NCBI GenBank assembly: GCA_029964075.1 | Contig: CM057144.1 | Coordinates: 7,587,281-7,651,280, forward strand | Direction: 5' to 3' | DNA from: Patiria pectinifera | Taxonomy: Eukaryota; Echinodermata; Asteroidea; Valvatida; Asterinidae | DNA length: 64,000 nt | Shown: piece by piece, positions 54,827-64,000 of the stretch | Numbering within the stretch: the first letter of the stretch is position 1 | Layout of the letters: every line of letters begins with the position of its first letter | Translations under genes and position numbers: made by a program | Notes under the pieces: generated by a model | The model's input: only the letters and a program-made list of their open reading frames with translations | Told to the model about the DNA's origin: nothing | Databases searched by the model: none

Positions 54827-55710
54827 TATGGAGTCCGTGCATGCAAGCTAATTAGAACCCCCATCATCAGTTACAGAGAGAGTGTTGGGGGATCGAAACC
54901 ACTAGGAGGGACGTACAAATGTGTTGCTGATGACACCTGATGTTCACATGAATACATTATCAGTTTATGCTCATTCAAAATAACATTAGTTGTGTGTACA
55001 CATGTATGCAAACCAGTGGGCATGCACATAGTTCCTGGGGTACAAAACACAATAGAACAATACGTCACCAATCGGCACCATGCACTGACACTCACGCGCA
55101 AGTGTTTGTCAGTTCGTGAAAAGCACATAATCAACAATTTTGGTTTCATGAACTGACACCCGGTAGTGCGCGCACATCGCACTGACGCAAAATAGGATGA
55201 TTTCGTTTTCACAAAGTGACACAAACTGACACCCAAGCATGATTCGGCAATACAGATTGGAGAAAAACGGGTTGAAAGGTTTTACATGAATTTAATCTAT
55301 GGGTATACTTGTTAAATTAATTAAAAAGCGTTTTAATTGGTGAAAGTAAGGTCAAAAATTAAACCAAAAATGAACGTGGTGTGCTCTAAATTAAGTACCA
55401 CACTGGAGGATGTCAGTTCGTGAAACCCAAAAAATCCTGGTTCTGTAAATATGCATGTGAGGCACACTTAAGCGCAACTGAGTGTCAGTTTGTGTTGCCG
55501 ATAATGAATAAACCCCACAAAGAAGTCTTCAGAAATCTATCTTCCTCATAAACGCAATGGAGTTTGAGATTTCAACAGGAACAAAGGAAAACAATAGAAG
55601 GGAAACAGGTCTTTTGTCATCCCTATGTAAGGCTTTTGTGTGCACGCTGTGTGTACCTCCCAATGGGGGTCTCAGAAGTGGTTCAAAAAATGTCATGCAC
55701 AGAGTCCGTA
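54827..55710. mobile_element. TATGGRCTCCGTGCA-family MITE (reverse) with a nested element
   Basis: Ends TATGGAGTCCGTGCA and TGCACAGAGTCCGTA. The left portion, read on the - strand, contains the family phrases (ACATCAGGTGTCATCAGC). The 884-bp span is explained by an inner TIR element at 55061-55502. Confidence 0.72.
55061..55502. mobile_element. ATCGGCA...CTGACACTCA TIR element, nested
   Basis: The left end ATCGGCACCATGCACTGACA and the complement of the right (ATCGGCAACACAAACTGACA) match, followed on both arms by CTCA and a GCGCAAG-like part. GTCAGTTCGTGAAA recurs inside in both orientations. Non-coding. Confidence 0.72.
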
Positions 55711-58267
55711 GAGTTCGCTCCCAGCTTGTTTAATTGTAGAAGTATTTTTTAGCAGAGGAAGAACCCAACACTTGGGACTAACCAACGCTTTGCTTCCCTG
55801 AACCATTATGTCCTGGTTACATTGTAGAGCAAAGCCGGTATCTCTGCTTGGGCCTTCCTGACAGGATTGTGCAAAAGAGCTGCCACTGAATCTCAGGTCT
55901 GGATCACCGCTTTCAGCTAGTTTGATCTTGTTTGCGCATCTATTTCCCATATAACACAGCACGTCCATATGAAGAGTTTCCAAAACACGATATAGCCATT
56001 TGAAAAAAAGTGAAAAATTTGCGCGGTTGTGAAACTTTAAAGTATAAACATGGTAGGGGATAACAGCTGTAACAGGTGTTTTTAAATTTCCTTTTTTTTT
56101 TTACTTTATCGTGTTAAACCATATAACAGCCATCGAAAGTGAATTTTTCCACAAACAACATCGGCATTACATGGTTGTTGAGCGCCCTCTACGATACTTT
56201 TATGATACGTACGCAGGTATATATAACCATGCATTTCCAGGATTTGGCGAGCAGTTTGATAGCTCAGTTGGATATGATTGTGATTTTGTACCGCGAGAGA
56301 TCCTCGCAGAATGGGTTGGAATCACCATTTTTACCCACATTTTTTTCTTTTCTAATCTGAGACTTATGAGGATTTTTTTTAAAGGGAAATATGTCCGAAT
56401 TTCATTACGATCAAATTCATCTCTTTTTTTCTAATTTTATATTTTTTCTAATGTTTTTAAGAGATGTAAAGTCCAAAACGTCATGGTGTACCCCCCATGC
56501 GGATGTCGTTTGGGAAAAAAAATTCACAGCCAGGAGAGGGCGGCATTCTAAAAGAAAAAAAAAATGGCGTATATCGTGTTTCGAAAATAAACTCTTCATT
56601 TTCTTCCTTCCTCTAATGGTTTTGAACTACTTGCAGAATTTAGCTGTAGTAAAGTAGAACAGTTTTATCTAAAATGTATTACTAACGTTTTTCTATAACG
56701 CATGGTTTGGATTGACTAATTTATCGTGAGATTTAACCCTTTTTCCAACAGTTTCTTTGGTTAGTAATTTGAACTGATTGTATGTAGCTCAAGTACATGT
56801 ATATTTATGTAATAAAAAAAGTGTCTATTCAGTTACTAGAAATGGAATTCTTGCATCGAGTAATGTAATTTAATATTTGGTTTGGCCCTTCTAATATTGC
56901 TCTCCAAGAGATTCTGAGAAAAAAATTGACAAGTTTACTTAAGCGTGACTTTACCTTTTCTGTTTACTAGTGTAAGTATCTTACTACTGAACTAGCTTTC
57001 ATGGTCAAGCTGGCCAGTTTCTATCTGAAGTAGTAGTGGATACCACATTTCATTATTTAAAGTGGATTAGTGGATAAGAAGGACTTCAATGGCTGGTAGC
57101 TTGAAATCTGACACAGCAAAGCCCGGCCATCGTACGAGTACATAGTCGAGGCACAATGTCTTCATTGGACTTTTAATACAGATACTGGGTGATTCCTCTG
57201 GCATTGAAATGTTTGAATGTTTGCAATGGATTTATTAACTTAAAATTTTCAAAACTGATAACAAGTACGACAGGTGTTTTGTTGGTAAATAAAAACTACT
57301 TCACTCTCAGAAATACCAAGCTATTGCGACCATATCCGAATGTCAACAATATGTATTTGGTAAACTTCAGACCTTTTCTGAAACAGGCGGGATCCTGCCC
57401 AGTTTTTGGTCACGTTAATTTTGAGCCGTGACAGCTACTTGATAATGTTCGTCAAAGTAGTCAGAATCATTTGGTCTGGGAACTAGAACACTTTCAACTA
57501 GGGAGAACTTAACAGCAAATACTTTTAAGTTAAATTCTGTTCATAAGATGGAATTTGAGTCGGGGTGATGTAAATCAATATTAGGTCATATGAATTCCTT
57601 TGGGGAACTAACCCACTGTGCCGGTTTTTATGTGCAACCTCGAAGCATGAAGAAAAAAAAAAAAAAAAAAAAAATAGGCCTTTTTTCACATCCACTTCTT
57701 CACTTCATTATTCTACAGGGAATACCTTAGATCTCACTACAGTGTGACCAATATATAGAAGAAAAAAAAAAAAGAAAAAAAACTAAAAATAAACACTGAG
57801 TTCGCGTATTGATGTTAAACATTGCATTTTCAAAAAAAAATCCCTGTGTTTGTGTGTAAAACCCAGCCAAGAACTGGTCCATTAACATCATCATCATCAT
57901 AAATAGTAAATAGCGCCCTTGGAGCTAGATCTCTCGAGTCATTTTCTTCGTCCTCGTCAGCTTTTTCCAACAATATAACCCTTATTGTGGTTAGGGTTAA
58001 GGCTCGCGTATTCATTTACTAAAGAATTGTGTACATCTAAGCTCCAAAAATTGCCGTTTGCTCATGGCTCAAGCGCGTAGGGTCTGTTTATTGTACACGT
58101 GCTAGGCAGCGCTACTGTATATACACAGAGCCCGGGAGCTCTTATCTCTTGTGTGTCCAAGGTCATCTGGCTGTGCGCTTTGGCCAGTTTACATGGGGTC
58201 CTTTTGACCACAAAGGATTTGATATGTTTGCCCAATACTGACGTATAAGCACTGTTTACTTAGTGTA
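55711..58267. other. No gene seen
   Basis: Non-coding, with A and T runs (A run at 57652-57674; CATCAT repeat at 57888-57899). No UNC80 exon recognised. Open frames at 56111-56657 are AT-rich and lack splice signals in phase. Confidence 0.45.
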
Positions 58268-58622
58268 ATCATAATAAATAATAATAACCGTATATAGCGC
58301 CTTTTCCAAAGGATACAAAGGGCTGGGGGAGAATGCAACGAAAGACAGGTAAATAAGTATACAAACACATGAGACCCATTATGTAGCACCTTTTTGCTAG
58401 GTGCTGCGGGGCATATTGCAGCCACTGCCACTGCCAACCCCTTCTCTTAGCGTTACTGGGTTCCTTAATGTGCATGACACAACACACGGGACCTACGGCT
58501 TTACGTTCCATCTGAAGGACGAAGCAATAATGGTAAAGTGCCTTGCTCGAGAGCACAAGCACCATGTTCTCACGGTCAGGATTCGAACCCATGTACGATG
58601 GCATACAAGTCGAACACTGTAA
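58268..58622 (-). repeat. tRNA-derived SINE, antisense
   Basis: Read on the - strand: the head at the right end has the perfect B-box GGGTTCGAATCC (complement at 58579-58590). A body with CTTTACCATTATTGC, GGTCCCGTGTGTTG and GGCGCTATATACGG follows. The tail is a TTATTATTTATTATTA repeat (58268-58283). Intact-looking head, body and tail. Confidence 0.8.
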
Positions 58623-60003
58623 CCATGTTACATGTTGCAATGTGTAACACTGTGTATACCCCAATACCTACTGGGAACTTTAGTATTCTGCAGAATTTCT
58701 TTCTTGAAAACCTGGCTTCAGTTTTCAATGAAATTGATAAAGGTTTTTATTTGAGTCTTGATATGTGACAGTCACTTAAAAGGAGCAATGTCAGATTGGA
58801 TGTATTAAGCATGGGTGAATTATGCACTGGACAATCATCACATTGGTTAAACCAAATTCAGAATGCTGTGATCTGAATGAATAAATCCCCACAACCATCG
58901 TAGTTATTGATTTGAATAAACAGCTCTCACTGACCCTGTAACTAATCTTTTCCTTTATATCATTTGTAATACTACCGCAGCCGGGAATCTTTAATACCAA
59001 CACAGGTCCATTATGTTGGAGGTTATTATCTGTAAGTTCTTACTCTTAATTTTAACATCAGATCGTAACCTTGGTAAACCCACATCATATTAAGCCCCTT
59101 GTCAAGAACACAAATAATCATGAGAAAAATTTCTTGACCTTTTGGAATGAGACACTTCAATTGAGTGTCAAGCTCTGCCAAAATTGCGTGCATATGTAAA
59201 AATTTCAATTTTTTGCTCCTAACCCTGTACGTAATCTTTTAAAAGAGTTGCTTTCAACTGTACTTTCAAGCAGACGTTTCAAAGTTTGAAGTATTTGCAC
59301 ATATTCTCAACTCTTTCTCATGTATGAAAACGACAGCAGTTTCTTCGCATTCCAATGAAGACTCACATTGACACGGGGCTTGTGTAACTTCCGACATCCC
59401 TCCATATACTTCCATACGTCTCCATTACAATCCCGCCATGGTGACCAACCAGCCCATTGTCCCAGGGTTAGAGGCTCAGAGTTTAGAACAGTTTCCTGTC
59501 GTACGTCCCCACAACTTTGCTGGAATCTCGCTTTTGTTTTGGTTATTGTTTTGTTTTCATTTCCTTTTTGCCAGCTGGTTCATACTTGTCACTTAGTTCC
59601 GTTGTAGAATGACGCAGCTAGTCCATATACATTTGATACCGTTTGAAATCTTGTCATTTACCCTGGGAGTTACCACTGCTTTGGTGCTGATGATCCCAAC
59701 GGTCCTTTTCCTTAATACCCATGCAGAGAAGGCATACATGTATGTTGTTTGCAGTGTGGGACAGTGTGTGCTATACATGTACAAAATACCAATTCATAAA
59801 TATGAACTCTCCAACAATTTGAGGAGTAGTGCAAACTCACTGGTGCTGAAATGGAGGCAATCATCCAACACGGAGGACCACGACTATTTTCGTGCTTCTT
59901 CCCCCTCTCCCAAACCATGCTGTATAATTTTAATACACCCAATAGATCTTTAGATTCATTTTCAGAGTGGGAAAATTCCAGGAGAGATGTACATTTGGTT
60001 TAT
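58623..60003. other. No gene seen
   Basis: No exon or bounded element supported; short open frames only. Confidence 0.45.
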
Positions 60004-60192
60004 GGACTAATTCAGTGAGCAAAATGAGAAGCACCACGTTCGTGCTCATGCCGCACACATTCTAAAAGACGAGGGGTGCATGCATTTTAGTAGCACACGA
60101 TGAAGGAGCCCAGAGTGTGTACATACTATCTGAGCGCAACTTGCGCAAGCCTGGTGCCACCTCAGAAAATGGCTGTCGTTGAATTAGTCTAT
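60004..60192. mobile_element. TAGACTAATTCA-family MITE, complete copy
   Basis: Ends TGGACTAATTCA and TGAATTAGTCTA are inverted. It carries, in inverse order to 40203, GCCTGGTGCCACCTCAGAAAA and AAAAGACGAGGGGTGCATGCA. 189 bp; the best-delimited member. Confidence 0.8.
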
Positions 60193-60302
60193 TTGAAAAG
60201 ATGTAAGAGAAGTAATAATTGTAGCTAATAATTGGTCTATCTGCAGTAGAGTCTGTAGAAAACAATCATTTAAGAACCATTTACTACTTAATCTGTGTCA
60301 TA

Positions 60303-60400
60303 TATATAGTGTTTGTAGTCGAGTCACTTGAGTTGAGTCCGAGTCTGAGTTTCGAGTCATTTGGTTCAAGTCCGAGGCTGGGTCTGAGTCACAAGTCTTT
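60303..60400. repeat. GAGTC-rich hAT end fragment
   Basis: AGTGTTTGTAGTCGAGTCAC followed by degenerate GAGTCCGAGTCTGAGT repeats resembles one end of the hAT elements at 13303 and 45850. No opposite end found. Confidence 0.5.
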
Positions 60401-60407
60401 TGTTAAA

Positions 60408-60961
60408 AGGCCCATGACATGGGCTCATATTTTGTGCAACTTTCTACTCCTGTTAAATATATGAAAACTATTTGACATCACTTTTTGGTTAATTTGATTG
60501 AAAAGCTCACTTTTTTATACATTTCAAATTTTCCATGATTTTCTTGACAAATAAGGGCCCTGTTGCTGTGATGTTATTTCAGGAAGACACTGTTCAGTTT
60601 AGGCATTTCTGTTAAAATTGTGAACCCAAAAGTTGCTCGTTGAAAACATTCGTGGGAAAACTTTGCTCATTGGCCTTATGTCATGTACTTCAACAGCAAA
60701 GAATCACCAAAGAAAAGAACATGTAAGGTAGCAAAATATCCAAAATTGTGGCCAATTTTGATGCTGAAATACCTGTAACATTGAGCTTTCTGCCTACAAT
60801 GACATCACACTTTTGCTCATGAATAGTAAATTTTCATTGGCATAAAAACCAAAAAGGCACCAAAATGTCCTTGCAAAATGAAAATTAAAAATCAGGTTAA
60901 ATGGGACACAAAAGTGCATTTCCAAGGTGCATTTCCAAAAATTACATTGCATGGGCCCTCT
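60408..60961. mobile_element. AGGCCCATGACATG TIR element
   Basis: Left AAGGCCCATGACATGGGC and the complement of the right (AGGGCCCATGCAATG) match for about 15 bp. The left end is itself palindromic (GCCCATGACATGGGC). Non-coding, about 550 bp. Confidence 0.6.
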
Positions 60962-61035
60962 AAACTATACTGAATTAGAAAATTTAAAACAGTTGTGTGA
61001 AATCATGCATGGACGTAGACACACCCAAACGTGTG

Positions 61036-61196
61036 TTCACCGTCGATCGTGGACGTCCTATTGTCCCTCTTTTGTTTGTACTCTTTTTAGGAAGACTCCC
61101 ATATGTTTTGTACACGACCCCTATCGCGGACGTATGCTGGGAATCGTGGACGTTATTGTTCTCTTTTGTTCTCTGGTATTTTTCGTCCACGGTTTG
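61036..61196. repeat. Inverted relative of the AATCGWGGAC unit
   Basis: The complement of this stretch matches 7335-7491 over almost its whole length, including GTGGACGAAAAATACCAG, GTGTACAAAACCTATGGGA-like and GACAATAGGACGTCCACGAT. Termini are GATCGTGGAC and GTCCACGGTT. The copies point in opposite directions 53.5 kb apart. Confidence 0.85.
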
Positions 61197-64000
61197 AAAA
61201 GATGAACACGTACACACATACATGTACTTGTAAGAGATGCACTGATGTCGGAAATGGGGGAGGGGGGCACATTTAATAACAACTGATCAGTATTATTTTC
61301 AACCTGGAGAGTGGTGCAGGTGATAAGCTTGTGTGCTTAACGATCTTAAGCATTGCTTTAACGTTACATTCAGAAAATAAACATTGGAATTACATGTATA
61401 TTTACAAAGGTAATTTTTGGTACAAAAATTGTGGCATATTAAGTTGACTTGTTCCAATCTATAATGTTTTCTAAAAACCAGCTACGTACATTTTTATGTC
61501 CAGAGACTTTAAGCCAATCATGTAGGTGTAGATGTAGCATGTACATACAGGTAACTGATGTCATCACTATTGGAATCAATTAATGATGAAGTAATCAGTG
61601 GCACACAGAAGGGGGGGGGGGCCTCGGGGGGCTTGAGCCCCGCCCAAGAGGTTGTCAATTTTTTTTTTTTTAGTCTCACGAGTTGACCTTAATGATATGT
61701 ATGTGGCCTGTTTATCTATTTAGCTAAAGTAATGTACCTTTTTTTTTTTTTTTGTAATGTTATTTTATGTTATTGAGAATTCACAGTAAATGAAAATGTG
61801 TCCATCATACTGAGTAATGTTTTTGGTAGATCCATAACATCCTTATGTGCAGTATTTCCATTGTTTATAGTTTGGTGGGAGGTAGTATTGCGGTGAACCT
61901 GTGGTGAACACGCTGTTCAGTAACATTGGTTTACACATTATTTGGCCTGTAACAATCCTTTTGTTTTAGATTAAAGTCTGTTATTGTACTATTTTAGTCT
62001 CTAGTTTTCATCAGTTTAGAGTGTCACACGTTTAGTGCATGTCCACTGGGTGACATTATACCACATTTGTTTATCAGTTTAGCTTTCAGCTTTGTGTAGC
62101 CTGGATTGCTTTCTAAGGTTAAGTAACAACCAAACCAATTTCTCATCCCCACCGCCAAATCTGCTTCCTTTTTCCTGCCGTCCTTCATTCTTTGTTTTTT
62201 TCATTACACATTAGCAATTACATTTTGACTTTGTATTTGTTTCTAGTGAAATTTTTGTTATGTTTGCAAGTTCAGAATCTGGTGGAAATGGTGATGACTT
62301 GTTTGGCCCAAAAATATCTTCAAAAGACAGACCTGCCAACTAGTATAAAATACGGGTTTTGACCAATTGGATAAAATTGACCGATGTACTGCATGCACGA
62401 ACTGAATCTGGTTTCGCGATTTCCACTGTATGATGTACATTATGTACATGGTATCACAAACTAGAACCAGTCCATTCCCGGAGTGTGTCGATACTAAAAT
62501 AAATGTCTGTATTTATGTCAAACATTTTTGAATAGTAAAGTTTGATACTACGTTCTGAAACCAATTAAAAAATCAGAGAAATCAACAGTTAAAGCAGGCG
62601 GCCCAAACCGAACTAGGTAAATCAGCCAGCAAATGCAAGAAATTGATTTCTTTTTCGTGTTGGCCAAGTTTAAAATAAAACTCTGTTCGATCGCTGTGTA
62701 TTTTTTTCTTTTACATTCAGTGTGTGCACGTGAATTATGATTCTAGAATCAAACTGGCACTTGGTGGCGACGTGATAAAACATGAATAAGTTTAGATTAT
62801 ACTTGGAAGTCATATGAATGTTTCACCTGCGTTATAGGTTTATTTATTTCAAACATGAGGAAGTCTAGTCTTTAGTTTATGTTTAAGTAGACTTGCATTG
62901 AATAGTTTTTAAAGCAGTTTGTTTATGAATAAGGTATATGATCAATATCCTTATTCATGCAAATTGTTTGATTGGGTTTACCACCTCTGGTAATTTTTTA
63001 TAACTTTAATTAAGATGTATTAAAAATGGATCATTGGAGCCACATTTATTTGTTCGTGTAGCCCATCTATGCATATTTTTGAAAAATACAGGTTTTTTTA
63101 ATGAAAAATACAACTTTTTATCGATTCCAAAGGTTGGCAGGTCTGAAAAGAGTCAAGAAAATGGAAGAATCCATCCACCATCTTGGAAATCCACAATTTT
63201 TATTGGGGGGGGGGGGAGTGCCACCTCCTTATGTTTAATTTGTTTCATTAACACATAGGCTTCCTGAACCTAGAGTCTTTGTCACATGTAGACGTTGCTG
63301 TTTCCCATTTTGGAAACATTGTCAGGAAAAGGGGAAAGAATGTTGCATCCCGACGCCACTTTTGTTCATCATAAATTATCTCAAATGGGTGGTCACCCGG
63401 CTTTGGCATTTCGTAGAATGCATAGAGTTGCTGGATGTAGCGATTGGTTACCATGAGAAGTTGTCCCCCTACTGCGATCCTTCTGCGCCCGAAACTGCCC
63501 CGAAATCAATGCTCTTTTTGTCACGCTGTGTCATGCAGACCCATATGAACAGCGACCTCTAGTCACATTGGCGTGTAGCTTGGGAGTTCTCCTTTCAGAT
63601 ACAGCATGTTTACATGTATGCGTATATAATGTATATACCTGTACGTACACATGCTGTACATACGTAAGAGAGAAGACATTGTACTGTTCGGATTGTGCAT
63701 ATATTCATCCGTTATTCATTTGAATTCAATTTTCTCTAAAAAAAAAGGTCATGTGTTCAAAGCATTTGCAATTAATCACTGAGAAATCATCTTTAATTAT
63801 GCATCATTTTTATCAGTGCATGTATGTGTGTTCATCTTTGTGCATTCTGATCACAGTTGATTATTAACTCAAACTGTCAGTAGGCCTTTTCACACTACCA
63901 TCCCACCTACCCTTGAAGAAGTAAACATGAAACAGTTGTGAGTGGAACCAGGTCCAATTGAACACGGGTCAACAAGGCGTACTGTTCACACCTACACCAG
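61197..64000. other. Right end of the window, no gene seen
   Basis: AT-rich, with G runs at about 61610 and 63205 and T runs at 61659-61670 and 61739-61754. No UNC80 exon or other gene is recognisable. Presumed UNC80 intron. Confidence 0.45.

Noticed and set aside
57888-57899. CATCATCATCAT and homopolymer runs as a CRISPR-like or regulatory array
   Set aside because: Simple microsatellites; no spaced identical repeats anywhere in the window, and the DNA is eukaryotic.

Overview
The window is eukaryotic nuclear DNA, AT-rich and intron-rich, from an animal. The TRIM architecture, the dense tRNA-derived SINEs and MITEs, and the frequent words TACATGTA and ACCGGT suggest a marine invertebrate deuterostome, probably an echinoderm. 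That taxonomic guess is an inference; the sequence does not prove it.

Two protein-coding genes are supported, both on the + strand. (1) An intronless-CDS TRIM protein at 2328-4280 (650 aa) has a RING, two B-boxes, a coiled coil and a beta-propeller-like C-terminus. A splice acceptor lies 39 bp before its ATG. (2) The middle part of UNC80, the large scaffold subunit of the NALCN sodium-leak channel complex, runs from 17398 to 53464. I placed 18 exons (called A-R here) with GT-AG borders. Their phases agree from one exon to the next and give 1,045 uninterrupted codons. Neither the start nor the end of UNC80 is in the window. Exon A opens in the middle of a codon and exon R ends at a good donor with no later exon recognised, so the flanking introns are at least about 13 kb and 10.5 kb. 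If UNC80 is collinear, the TRIM gene lies in or just beside a UNC80 intron.

Layout: 1-2.3 kb, flank with no gene seen; 2.3-4.3 kb, TRIM; 4.3-17.4 kb, non-coding, with a pogo-like MITE, an array of AATCGAGGAC units, a long-TIR element, a hAT element and hairpins; 17.4-29.5 kb, UNC80 exons A-J; 29.5-45.5 kb, sparse exons K and L among stacked transposons, including a broken mariner transposase; 45.5-53.5 kb, exons M-R, with hAT insertions close to them; 53.5-64 kb, repeats only.

Most non-coding structure is transposon debris. I could define five hAT-like non-autonomous elements by terminal repeats plus 8-bp target duplications, one of them inserted into a tRNA-derived SINE 59 bp before a UNC80 exon. 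I also saw several MITE families with two or more copies in the window. A tandem repeat appears to have grown out of the 3' end of UNC80 exon G, copying its splice donor. I found no CRISPR array, operon, rRNA or functional tRNA gene, and no evidence of an unknown multi-gene system. The unusual features are the gene nesting, the exon-derived repeat and the layered insertions.
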